Notes under the pieces: model-generated | The model's database searches: none | Seen by the model: only the letters and a program-made list of their open reading frames with translations | Told to the model about the DNA's origin: nothing | Shown: positions 18,217 through 26,005 of the stretch, one piece after another | Position numbering within the stretch: the first letter of the stretch is position 1 | How the letters are laid out: each line of letters begins with the position of its first letter | Program-made: the position numbers and the translations under genes | Origin: an uncultured Bacteroidales bacterium | Lineage (GTDB): Bacteria > Bacteroidota > Bacteroidia > Bacteroidales > P3 | Length of the DNA: 64,000 nucleotides | Direction: 5' to 3' | Assembly: GCA_900316235.1 (NCBI GenBank) | Contig: ONCC01000001.1 | Location: 88,590 to 152,589 of the forward strand

Positions 18217-20802
18217 ATGACAAGCAACGAAATACGTAAAGCTTTTTTAGACTACTTCGAGAGTAAGGACCACCATGTGGTGCCGAGTGCCCCCATGGTC
18301 ATCAAAAACGACCCGACGCTGATGTTCACCAACGCCGGCATGAACCAGTTCAAGGATATCTTCCTGGGCAACCAGCAGCGCCAGTGGCCCCGCGCCACCG
18401 ACAGCCAGAAGTGCCTCCGCGTCAGCGGCAAGCACAACGACCTCGAAGAGGTGGGACACGACACCTACCACCACACCATGTTCGAGATGCTGGGTAACTG
18501 GTCGTTTGGTGATTACTTTAAGAAAGAGGCCATCGCCTACGGCTGGGAGTTCCTCACCGAGGTGATGAAGATAAACAAAGACTGGCTCTACGTCACCGTC
18601 TTCGGCGGCGACGAGAAGGAAGGCCTCGAGATGGATATGGAGGCCTACAACTTCTGGAAGGAACACATCAGCGAGGACCGCATCCTGCGCGGCTCGAAGA
18701 AGGACAACTTCTGGGAGATGGGCGACCAAGGTCCCTGCGGCCCCTGCTCGGAGATTCACGTCGACATCCGTCCTGACGAAGAAAAGGCCAAAGTGCCCGG
18801 CAAGGATTTGGTCAACAAAGACAACCCCCAGGTCATCGAGATATGGAACCTCGTCTTCATGCAGTTCAACCGCAAGGCCGACGGCACCCTGGAGCCGCTG
18901 AAGGCCAAGCATATCGACACCGGCATGGGATTCGAGCGCCTCTGCATGGTGATGCAGGGCAAACGCAGCAACTACGACACCGACGTCTTCCAGCCGCTGA
19001 TACAGGAGATTGCCGCCAAATGCGGTAAAAAATATGGTGAGAACGAGGATGCCGACATTGCTATGCGTGTCTGCGCCGACCACCTGCGCGCCGTGAGCTT
19101 CAGCATCGCCGATGGCCAGCTGCCCTCCAACGTGAAGGCCGGCTACGTCATCCGCCGCATCCTGCGCCGCGCCGTGCGCTACGGCTACACCTTCCTCGGC
19201 TTCACCGAGCCCTTCATCAACACCCTCGTCCCCACCCTCGTGGGACAGATGGGCCACCAGTTCCCCGAGCTCAAGAAGCAGCAGGAGCTCATCCAGCGCA
19301 TCATCCTCGAAGAGGAGCAGGCCTTCCTGCGCACCCTCGCCGGCGGCATCAAACGCTTTGAAGACTATGTGGTCAAGAATGCTGACAAAAAGATTGTCGA
19401 CGGCGCCTTCGCCTTCGAGCTTTTCGACACCTATGGTTTCCCCATCGACCTCACGCAGCTGATGGCCAGCGAGAAAAGCTGGACGGTGGATATGGCCGGC
19501 TTCGAAAAAGGTCTGCAGGAGCAGAAAGAGCGTTCGCGTGGCGCCGCCAAGGTGGAGAGTGACGACTGGCAGGAGTTGCTGCCGGGCGTGGAGGAGGAAT
19601 TCATCGGCTATGATGTCCTCGAGGCCGACGTGCGTATCGCCCGCTACCGTAGGGTGAAAGCCAAAGACAAAGAATTCTACCAGCTGGTCTTCGACCGCAC
19701 CCCCTTCTATGGCGAGAGTGGCGGTCAGACAGGCGACACCGGCAATTTGGGTGAGTTGGCAATCAAGAATACCAAAAAGGAAAACGGTCTCATTGTGCAT
19801 ATTGTAGACACGTTACCTGAGGATTTGACGGCTACCTTCCACGCCAGCGTGGATGCCGCCCGCCGTCAGGCCATCGGCAACAACCACACCGCCACACACT
19901 TGATGCACTATGCTCTGCGTCAAGTCCTGGGCGACCATGTGGAGCAGAAAGGCTCGAGTGTCGACGCCGAGCGTCTGCGCTTCGACTTCAGCCATTTCGC
20001 CAAGCTCAGCCATGAAGAGATTCGTGCCGTGGAGCGCCGCGTGAACGAGATGATACGCCAGTGTCTGCCCCTTGAGGAGCACCGTGCAATGCCCATCGCC
20101 GAAGCCCAGAAGTTGGGCGCTATGGCCCTCTTTGGTGAGAAATACGGTGACAAGGTGCGTGTGGTGAAATACGGTCCCAGCATCGAATTCTGCGGGGGTA
20201 CCCATGTAGCCAACACCGGTATGATAGGTTCCTTCCGCATCGTCGGCGAAGGCGCCATTGCCGCCGGCATGCGCCGCATTGAGGCCGTCACTGCTGTAGG
20301 CGCCGAGCGTTATGCCGACGATCAGCAAGATTTGATTGCATCCCTCAACGACATGTTCAAAGGCACCAAGGATTTGGCTGCCTCCATTGCCAAATTGCAG
20401 GAAGACAATGCTTCACTGAAAGCAAGCGTTGAACAATTGCAGAAAGAGAAAGCCGCCGGTGTGGCCAAGGGCTTCGCCGACAGATTGAAAGTCACTCCTA
20501 CCCTCATAGAGCGCGTTGATTTCGATGTCAATACGGTCAAGGATGCCATGATGGCTCTCCGCAACGACAACCCCGACATGGCACTCGTCCTGGGCAGCGT
20601 CACCGCGGGCAAGCCTGCCCTGCTTATCGTGCTAGGTCAGAACCGTGTGGATGCCGGCATGAATGCCGGCCAGATGGTGCGCACCCTCGGTAAGGAGATT
20701 CAGGGAGGTGGCGGCGGACAGCCCCATTTCGCTACCGCCGGTGGCAAAAATCCCGACGGATTGGACAAGGCTCTCGCCGTGGCCAAGGAAATGCTTGCAT
20801 AA
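18217..20802 (+). CDS. alaS: Alanyl-tRNA synthetase
   Basis: This 861-residue class II synthetase charges tRNA-Ala and clears mis-acylated Ser and Gly. The catalytic domain starts with SNEIRKAFLDYFESKDHHVV and holds motif 1 and motif 2. The editing domain carries the zinc ligands HTATHLMH (about residue 556) and CGGTHV (about 658). A coiled-coil and a C-terminal DHHA1 domain rich in glycine (IQGGGGGQPHFATAGGK) complete the enzyme. The length fits the bacterial family. It lies in an operon with the GroES-like gene upstream and a small protein gene and tgt downstream. Confidence 0.98.
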   Translation: MTSNEIRKAFLDYFESKDHHVVPSAPMVIKNDPTLMFTNAGMNQFKDIFLGNQQRQWPRATDSQKCLRVSGKHNDLEEVGHDTYHHTMFEMLGNWSFGDYFKKEAIAYGWEFLTEVMKINKDWLYVTVFGGDEKEGLEMDMEAYNFWKEHISEDRILRGSKKDNFWEMGDQGPCGPCSEIHVDIRPDEEKAKVPGKDLVNKDNPQVIEIWNLVFMQFNRKADGTLEPLKAKHIDTGMGFERLCMVMQGKRSNYDTDVFQPLIQEIAAKCGKKYGENEDADIAMRVCADHLRAVSFSIADGQLPSNVKAGYVIRRILRRAVRYGYTFLGFTEPFINTLVPTLVGQMGHQFPELKKQQELIQRIILEEEQAFLRTLAGGIKRFEDYVVKNADKKIVDGAFAFELFDTYGFPIDLTQLMASEKSWTVDMAGFEKGLQEQKERSRGAAKVESDDWQELLPGVEEEFIGYDVLEADVRIARYRRVKAKDKEFYQLVFDRTPFYGESGGQTGDTGNLGELAIKNTKKENGLIVHIVDTLPEDLTATFHASVDAARRQAIGNNHTATHLMHYALRQVLGDHVEQKGSSVDAERLRFDFSHFAKLSHEEIRAVERRVNEMIRQCLPLEEHRAMPIAEAQKLGAMALFGEKYGDKVRVVKYGPSIEFCGGTHVANTGMIGSFRIVGEGAIAAGMRRIEAVTAVGAERYADDQQDLIASLNDMFKGTKDLAASIAKLQEDNASLKASVEQLQKEKAAGVAKGFADRLKVTPTLIERVDFDVNTVKDAMMALRNDNPDMALVLGSVTAGKPALLIVLGQNRVDAGMNAGQMVRTLGKEIQGGGGGQPHFATAGGKNPDGLDKALAVAKEMLA

Positions 20803-20834
20803 AAATGATTATCAACCTTTAAACATCAAATATT

Positions 20835-21080
20835 ATGGATTTACAGAGCATCACCAAATTAATGCTTTCTGGCGATTACAAGGACAGAATGAAAGCTGAG
20901 TACTATCACCTGCAGAACCGCAAGGAGAACCTCGAAGCGGTCTTGAAGCTCTGGGATAGCGGCAAACTGACCTTCACGCCCGACTGTCCCCGTAGCATCT
21001 ACGACCTGCAGATTCGCTCCATGAAAGACTACATGGCAGTGCTGGAGGCTCGTGCCAAAATTGAGAAAATCGTTCTCTGA
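20835..21080 (+). CDS. Small helical protein resembling crAss001_48-type phage proteins
   Basis: This is an 81-residue charged protein, predicted to be almost all helix. The pattern DYKDRMKAEYYHLQNRKENLE, then TFTPDCPRSIYDLQ and MKDYMAVLEARAKIE, is what I recall of small proteins related to crAss001_48, common in Bacteroides phages and their hosts. That assignment is from memory and needs a profile search. Its function is unknown. It sits 32 bases after alaS and 2 bases before tgt, so it is probably co-expressed with two tRNA-related enzymes. Confidence 0.6.
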   Translation: MDLQSITKLMLSGDYKDRMKAEYYHLQNRKENLEAVLKLWDSGKLTFTPDCPRSIYDLQIRSMKDYMAVLEARAKIEKIVL

Positions 21081-21082
21081 AA

Positions 21083-22219
21083 GTGATTGAACGTCTTACT
21101 TTCGACCTTCACGCCACTTGCGGCGATGCCCGCGCCGGCGTGATACACACTGATCATGGGGATATCCAAACCCCCATTTTCATGCCTGTAGGTACCGCAG
21201 GAAGTGTTAAAGCTGTACATCAACATGAACTGCGTAATGATATTGGTGCCCAGATTATTCTAGGAAACACATATCATCTCTATCTACGTCCAGGATGTGG
21301 CATATTGAAAGCGGCCGGAGGTTTGCACAAGTTCAATGGATGGGACCGCCCTCTGTTGACCGACAGTGGCGGTTTCCAGGTTTTCTCGTTGGCCGACAAT
21401 CGCAAAATCAAGGAAGAAGGTTGTACCTTCCGCAGCCACATTGACGGCAGTAAACACCTCTTCACGCCCGAAAACGTAATGGACATTGAACGCGTTATCG
21501 GGGCCGATATCATGATGGCTTTCGACGAATGTGCCCCTGGCGATAGTGACCACCGTTATGCACAACGTTCAATGGAACTTACGCATCGTTGGCTTGACCG
21601 TTGCATTAAGCGTTTCAATGAGACAGAACCCATCTATGGACATCACCAAGCCCTCTTTCCCATTGTGCAAGGCTGCCAGTATGAAGACCTGCGAAAGATC
21701 TCGGCCGAGTATATTGCCAGCAAGAATCCCGAAGGTTGTGCCATCGGGGGTCTGGCCGTCGGCGAACCCACAGAGGTGATGTACCAGATGATCGAGGTGG
21801 TCAACGCTATCCTCCCCAAGGACCGGCCACGGTACTTGATGGGGGTTGGCACGCCACAAAATATCCTTGAGGCCATCGAGCGCGGAGTGGACATGTTCGA
21901 CTGTGTGATGCCCACCAGAAATGGTCGCAATGGATTGTTGTTCACCTCTGAAGGCACTATCAATATCAAGAATAAAAAGTGGGAGAATTGCTTCGAACCC
22001 ATTGACCCCAACTCAACAGCCGAAGCCGACCGAGTCTACACACTCGCCTATTTGCATCACCTCATCCGTGCCGAGGAGATTCTCGGCCTCCAGATATGCT
22101 CCATTCACAACCTCACATTTTACCTATGGCTGGTCAAAGAGGCCCGTCGGCATATTCTCGCAGGGGATTATGTCGTATGGAAAAGCGGTATGATTGACAA
22201 GCTTGGTCGGAGATTGTAG
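21083..22219 (+). CDS. tgt: tRNA-guanine transglycosylase (queuine tRNA-ribosyltransferase)
   Basis: This 378-residue TIM-barrel enzyme exchanges guanine-34 of GUN anticodons for preQ1 during queuosine synthesis. The general-base Asp lies in LTDSGGFQVFSL (about residues 89-100), the nucleophilic Asp in DMFDCVMPTRNGRNG (about 271-285), and GGLAVGEP is present. The zinc ligands C-x-C-x2-C of most bacterial enzymes are missing, and the equivalent stretch reads PNSTAEADRVYT. I recall similar loss in other Bacteroidota enzymes. The GTG start at 21083, two bases after the previous stop, gives the expected N terminus before TFDLHATCG. Confidence 0.96.
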   Translation: MIERLTFDLHATCGDARAGVIHTDHGDIQTPIFMPVGTAGSVKAVHQHELRNDIGAQIILGNTYHLYLRPGCGILKAAGGLHKFNGWDRPLLTDSGGFQVFSLADNRKIKEEGCTFRSHIDGSKHLFTPENVMDIERVIGADIMMAFDECAPGDSDHRYAQRSMELTHRWLDRCIKRFNETEPIYGHHQALFPIVQGCQYEDLRKISAEYIASKNPEGCAIGGLAVGEPTEVMYQMIEVVNAILPKDRPRYLMGVGTPQNILEAIERGVDMFDCVMPTRNGRNGLLFTSEGTINIKNKKWENCFEPIDPNSTAEADRVYTLAYLHHLIRAEEILGLQICSIHNLTFYLWLVKEARRHILAGDYVVWKSGMIDKLGRRL

Positions 22220-22246
22220 GTGTAACTTGTTGAATAGTTGTTGATA

Positions 22247-22282
22247 TTTTTATGGTTCACGCATGCGTGTGAACCATATTTA
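22247..22282 (+). terminator. Terminator or operator-like inverted repeat after tgt
   Basis: TATGGTTCAC pairs perfectly with GTGAACCATA around the loop GCATGCGT. T-rich sequence lies on both sides. It separates the tgt operon from the next promoter, only a few bases downstream, so it might also act as an operator. Confidence 0.7.
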
Positions 22283-22286
22283 TGAG

Positions 22287-22294
22287 TATTTTTG
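22287..22294 (+). promoter_or_regulatory. Promoter of the glycosyltransferase-sigma operon (TATTTTTG)
   Basis: TATTTTTG followed by TAC lies 23 bases before the ATG at 22318. The inverted repeat at 22251-22278 covers the -33 region, which would suit a repressor-binding site. Confidence 0.75.
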
Positions 22295-22317
22295 TACACT
22301 AAAATTTGTGTGCACAA

Positions 22318-23484
22318 ATGTTTGATTTTACAAATTTTCCAGCTGATACACAGTCCATTGTCTTCTCTGTGCTAATGTTATTGGCGCTGGCGTTTTGCAG
22401 CATATACTATGGATTGTTCCATCTGCGCATAGGAATATGGCACCGCGGACTTGCCAAAGAAGGCGACAACACATCCGGCAAAACACCCACACCACCTGTG
22501 AGTGTGGTGTTGACGGCGCATAACGATGCCGCTTGGCTGAAAGAAAATCTGGTTTATCTACTTGAGCAGGACTATCCTGATTTCGAGGTGGTAGTGGTAG
22601 ACTATATGAGTCATGATGATACCAAGTATGTGCTCAAGTTGCTGAAAGACTACTATCCCCACCTGAAGATTGTCCCCTTCAAGGAGGATGTCAACCTTTT
22701 TCAGGGGAAGAAATATCCCCTCTCGATTGGCATCAAGAGCGCCAAGAACGACATCCTGCTGCTGGCCGACCCCGACTGCACGCCGAAGAATATGCAGTGG
22801 TTGCGCGGCATGGTAAAGGGATACTACAGGAAAGATATCAAAATTGTATTGGGAATCTGTGGCTTGAAACGTACCAAGACCCTGCTTGGCGTCCTGCAGC
22901 AGTATGACAACCTGTCCTATAGCTCCCATTATTTGGGTTGCGCCCTGCTGGGACATCCCTATACTGGCTCGGGGCGCAACTTGAGCTACCGTCGCGAGTT
23001 CTTCTTCAAATGTGGCGCCTTTATCAGCCACTACAATGTGGCTGGTGGTTCGGATGACCTTTTTGTCTACCAGAACGCCACACGTAACAATACCGCTGTG
23101 AGCATCGGCAGTGACGCTTGCCTGAGCACCGAGCCGAAAAAGACTTTCGGTGAATGGCACAGACAGCGTCTATCACGTGTATCGACGCGCAACTGGCACA
23201 GTGTTGGTGGCCGCCTGCTCGAGGATTTGCTTCCCATTTCCGTATGTCTTTTCTACACCATGGGGGCACTGCTGCTGACTGGCGGGGGGATGCCTTGGGG
23301 GGTGATTGGTATTGCTGTGGTGGTGAAATGGGCCTGGCAGATTATCTCATTTGCCCAGCTGTCGAAGCGATTTGAAAGCGGTTTGGTATACCTCGCGGCA
23401 CCGCTTCTTGAAATTTATTTTATTATCGCAAATACTATTTTGGTTCTAACTCCGTTAGATAATAATAGAAAATTCAGCAAATAG
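22318..23484 (+). CDS. Membrane-bound family 2 glycosyltransferase
   Basis: This 388-residue protein starts with one transmembrane segment (about residues 14-34). A GT-A domain follows with the nucleotide-sugar motif VSVVLTAHNDAAWL, a DYMSHDD turn and the metal-binding DPDCTP (about residues 153-158). Near residue 280 comes a GT2-type acceptor region with W-H-R-Q-R-L-S-R, and two C-terminal membrane segments close the chain. It probably transfers a sugar to a lipid carrier or polysaccharide at the inner membrane, but the substrate is unknown. The ATG at 22318 is preferred to a TTG 12 bases upstream. The stop codon directly abuts the sigma factor start. Confidence 0.87.
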   Translation: MFDFTNFPADTQSIVFSVLMLLALAFCSIYYGLFHLRIGIWHRGLAKEGDNTSGKTPTPPVSVVLTAHNDAAWLKENLVYLLEQDYPDFEVVVVDYMSHDDTKYVLKLLKDYYPHLKIVPFKEDVNLFQGKKYPLSIGIKSAKNDILLLADPDCTPKNMQWLRGMVKGYYRKDIKIVLGICGLKRTKTLLGVLQQYDNLSYSSHYLGCALLGHPYTGSGRNLSYRREFFFKCGAFISHYNVAGGSDDLFVYQNATRNNTAVSIGSDACLSTEPKKTFGEWHRQRLSRVSTRNWHSVGGRLLEDLLPISVCLFYTMGALLLTGGGMPWGVIGIAVVVKWAWQIISFAQLSKRFESGLVYLAAPLLEIYFIIANTILVLTPLDNNRKFSK

Positions 23485-24090
23485 GTGGAACCAAAAGTCT
23501 CCAACGACCGACTGCAGCTTGATTATCAGCTGGTTTGCGATGCCCGCGACCATGGGAGCCACAAGGCCTATGCCGACCTGATGAACTCCTACCGCGAGCC
23601 TCTCTACCTGTTGTTGCTTCGCATGACGCACAACACTACCACGGCGTCGGACCTCACGATGGAGACTTTCAGCAAGGCATTCATGCAGCTCCACCGCTAT
23701 GCACCCACGGGCACCTTCAGTTCGTGGCTTTTTTCCATCGGGGTGAACACCTATATCGACTTCCTGCGCAAGCGCCGTGTAGAGACGGTGCCGCTGGGCA
23801 GCATCACCCGCACCAGTGAAGGTGAATTCATTGAGTACCAAATTCCTTCAGGCCAACCCAATCCCGAGGAGGTGATGATAAGGATGCAACGCGATGCAAC
23901 GCTGAAAGAGGTGGTGGCGAGTCTCAAGGAACCCTACCGCCGCATCATCGAGTTGCGTTATTACGAGGATCTCTCTTACGAAGAGATTGCCGAACGACTC
24001 AAGTTGCCGCTGGGCACTGTCAAAGTACGCCTGCTGAGAGCCAAGAACCTGCTGGCCAGCATCATGAAAGAAAAAGGGGACGTTATATGA
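23485..24090 (+). CDS. ECF-type RNA polymerase sigma factor
   Basis: This 201-residue sigma-70 family protein has the ECF layout. Region 2 covers about residues 20-95 (YREPLYLLLLRMTHN, then SDLTMETFSKAFMQLHRY and FSSWLFSIGVNTYIDFLRKRR). Region 4 covers about 135-195 (PYRRIIELRYYEDLSYEEIA with the helix-turn-helix LPLGTVKVRLLRAKNLL). It starts with GTG directly after the previous stop codon and overlaps the next start by four bases. No anti-sigma factor is recognised in the operon, so control may act at transcription or through the outer-membrane protein downstream. Confidence 0.93.
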   Translation: MEPKVSNDRLQLDYQLVCDARDHGSHKAYADLMNSYREPLYLLLLRMTHNTTTASDLTMETFSKAFMQLHRYAPTGTFSSWLFSIGVNTYIDFLRKRRVETVPLGSITRTSEGEFIEYQIPSGQPNPEEVMIRMQRDATLKEVVASLKEPYRRIIELRYYEDLSYEEIAERLKLPLGTVKVRLLRAKNLLASIMKEKGDVI

Positions 24091-24971
24091 AGAGATTTTT
24101 CACAGTGTTGGCAACCCTTCTGGCCATGAATGCAGCCCTGGCCGACGATGACGGTGTTCCGAGGCGTGGGCCTTCAGGATTGTCTGTCTATGCTAACGCC
24201 GGCGTCATTTGGGCCGACGGCGTCAACGCCAATTTCTATTCCGGCCGTCCGGAAAATGTCAACACCATCGACCGTGTGCTCTACAGCAACAGCTATGGCA
24301 CCCAGATTTGGAACGAACTGAAGTCGGCAGGCCTCATCGACGGCACCATCGCCAATTACAACCAGTTGAATGTCGAGGAGTACGCCAATATGTACTACCG
24401 CACCTCCTTCCAGTATGGCCTGGGTATCCGCTACGATTACGAGAGTGGCTTCGGCTGGCTGTTGCGTTTCGACCTCCTGCGTCTGCGGGCCAACGGAGTC
24501 TTCAACCTCGGCAGCACTACCGGCACGGGTATCCTCACCAACAACCGCCGCTACATCCCTTGTGACATCATGGGCCTCGAGGACCGCATCCACATCGACC
24601 TTGCCATCACCCGCACCGTCTACCTCGGCGGCAACATTTGTCTTGAACTTGACCTGGGGGCCACCCTTAACAATACCAAGGTCAGGGAAAACAAGATGAA
24701 GATTGCCAGCAGCACTTATAGCATCCTCGATGTGTGGAACGGCAACACCCCCGATGTGGGCGTAGGCTCCTACGAATATGTCAACCAGGGCGGTATCGGC
24801 TGGGGCGTGTTCATGAGCGGCCTGGTGGGCTACGGCATCAGGGGTATCGGCGCCATCAAGGCCGGCTACACCTGCTACCACTCCAGGACCAACCTCATAG
24901 GCTATGACAGCATGGGGTGGCAACACAGCATCTTTGTACGTTTTGAAATCAATAATTTTAGTTTTTTATAA
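24087..24971 (+). CDS. Predicted outer-membrane beta-barrel protein
   Basis: This is a 294-residue protein with a signal peptide (MKRFFTVLATLLAMNAALA). Alternating hydrophobic and aromatic strands such as TSFQYGLGIRYDYESGFGWL, GGNICLELDLGAT and GIGAIKAGYTCYH lead to a C-terminal strand ending in phenylalanine (SIFVRFEINNFSFL). This pattern fits a monomeric outer-membrane barrel. I recognise no named family. It overlaps the sigma factor gene by ATGA and directly abuts the acetyltransferase gene, so it is made together with both. Confidence 0.78.
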   Translation: MKRFFTVLATLLAMNAALADDDGVPRRGPSGLSVYANAGVIWADGVNANFYSGRPENVNTIDRVLYSNSYGTQIWNELKSAGLIDGTIANYNQLNVEEYANMYYRTSFQYGLGIRYDYESGFGWLLRFDLLRLRANGVFNLGSTTGTGILTNNRRYIPCDIMGLEDRIHIDLAITRTVYLGGNICLELDLGATLNNTKVRENKMKIASSTYSILDVWNGNTPDVGVGSYEYVNQGGIGWGVFMSGLVGYGIRGIGAIKAGYTCYHSRTNLIGYDSMGWQHSIFVRFEINNFSFL

Positions 24972-25490
24972 ATGATTACATTTAAAACATTAGCAGAAAG
25001 CGATCATCCGCATTTTGCAGAAAGTCTGTTTGAAGAGGCGTTCCCCGAGCAGGAACGCCCGCCCTTCTCTAGTCTCCGGCATAGAGATGCCGGCAAATTC
25101 CATTTCCTTGTGGCCGAAAACGGCGACGATCCAGTAGGCATCCTTACCTACTGGACATTCGAAGACCTGGTTTATGTAGAGCACTTTGCCATCGCCGAAG
25201 AGCTTCGCAACCAGGGCATAGGCAAAGCGACCTTCCTCAACTTCCTCTCGCAGCAGCAGGAGCAGGTGGTACTGGAGGTGGAGCTCCCCAACGACGAGGT
25301 GGCCGACCACCGCGTGGAGTTCTACGCCAGCATGGGCTTCTTCCAAAATCCCCAGAAATATGTGCAACCGCCCTATCGTGAAGGTGGCCAGCCTGTGGAC
25401 ATGATAATCATGTCGAAATATGAACTCGATGACGACGAATTTTGCGAAATCCGCGACCTTCTGTACCGCGAAGTGTACGGGGTGAATTAA
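24972..25490 (+). CDS. GNAT family N-acetyltransferase
   Basis: This 172-residue protein has the GNAT fold. The acetyl-CoA pyrophosphate-binding motif is ELRNQGIGKATFLNFL (about residues 77-92), preceded by the strand VYVEHFAI. The C-terminal VEFYASMGFFQN matches the usual Y-x-x-x-GF element. The substrate is unknown. It is the last gene of the four-gene operon, starting directly after the barrel gene's stop codon. Its own stop codon lies in the first unit of a small tandem repeat. Confidence 0.88.
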   Translation: MITFKTLAESDHPHFAESLFEEAFPEQERPPFSSLRHRDAGKFHFLVAENGDDPVGILTYWTFEDLVYVEHFAIAEELRNQGIGKATFLNFLSQQQEQVVLEVELPNDEVADHRVEFYASMGFFQNPQKYVQPPYREGGQPVDMIIMSKYELDDDEFCEIRDLLYREVYGVN

Positions 25491-25517
25491 GAATTAAGAA
25501 TTAAGAATTAAGAATTT
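25484..25517. repeat. Tandem repeat GAATTAA x4
   Basis: Four exact 7-base units (25484-25511) and a partial fifth ending in a T run. The first unit supplies the stop codon of the acetyltransferase gene. Confidence 0.85.
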
Positions 25518-25605
25518 TTCTAATATAAACAACTGATTGATAAACGGATATTTTTTTGCTCGAAAAATATTTGAAAAAAAATTTGGCCAGTTTGTAAATT
25601 AGTCG

Positions 25606-25613
25606 TACTTTTG
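25606..25613 (+). promoter_or_regulatory. Promoter of tRNA-Arg (TACTTTTG)
   Basis: TACTTTTG followed by CA matches the -7 element. TTTGG at 25582-25586 sits 20 bases upstream, at the -33 position. Confidence 0.85.
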
Positions 25614-25665
25614 CACCCGATTTCGAGAGAAAAACTTTCAAGAAAAGTTCAATGAAATCAAAGAT

Positions 25666-25739
25666 GGCTCCTTAGCTCAACTGAATAGAGCATCTGACTA
25701 CGGATCAGAAGGTTGCAGGTTTGAATCCTGCAGGAGTCA
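25666..25739 (+). tRNA. tRNA-Arg (anticodon ACG)
   Basis: This 74-base cloverleaf has an acceptor stem GGCTCCT/AGGAGTC and a D arm GCTC..GAGC. The anticodon stem TCTGA/TCAGA has loop CTACGGA, and the T arm is GCAGG-TTTGAAT-CCTGC. The ACG anticodon, normally modified to ICG, reads CGU, CGC and CGA. CCA is not encoded. It has its own promoter and terminator and stands alone. Confidence 0.97.
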
Positions 25740-25747
25740 CACAGAAA

Positions 25748-25776
25748 GGGAGAACAGCAATGTTCTCCTTTTTTTG
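25748..25776 (+). terminator. Terminator of tRNA-Arg
   Basis: The perfect 8-bp stem GGAGAACA-GCAA-TGTTCTCC is followed by a run of T, starting about 10 bases after the tRNA. Confidence 0.93.
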
Positions 25777-25825
25777 TACCCCTTCCACCCCTTCCCTGTC
25801 GCCTTGCCACCTGCCTGGTAAAAAC

Positions 25826-25905
25826 ACCCTACGAACCCCCTACCAACACCCTACCAACTCCTACCGTGGTAGGAGTTGGTAAGGAGTTGGTAAGGCGTTG
25901 ATAGG
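25826..25905. repeat. TACC hairpin repeat, copy 4
   Basis: CCTACCAACTCCTACCGTGG continues to TAGGAGTTGGTAAGGAGTTG, forming a long central palindrome with extra arms. It lies between the tRNA terminator and the promoter of the large secreted protein. Confidence 0.92.
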
Positions 25906-25976
25906 TGGTTATCAGCAAGTTGACATCAAGGACATGGAAAGGCGTTTTTTTTCGGTTTTAGTTGTAAAAAAATGCG

Positions 25977-25984
25977 TATTTTTG
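25977..25984 (+). promoter_or_regulatory. Promoter of the large secreted protein (TATTTTTG)
   Basis: GCGTATTTTTGCAT carries the -7 element TATTTTTG, 21 bases before the start codon. Confidence 0.85.
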
Positions 25985-26005
25985 CATTTGAAAAAATAAT
26001 TAATA

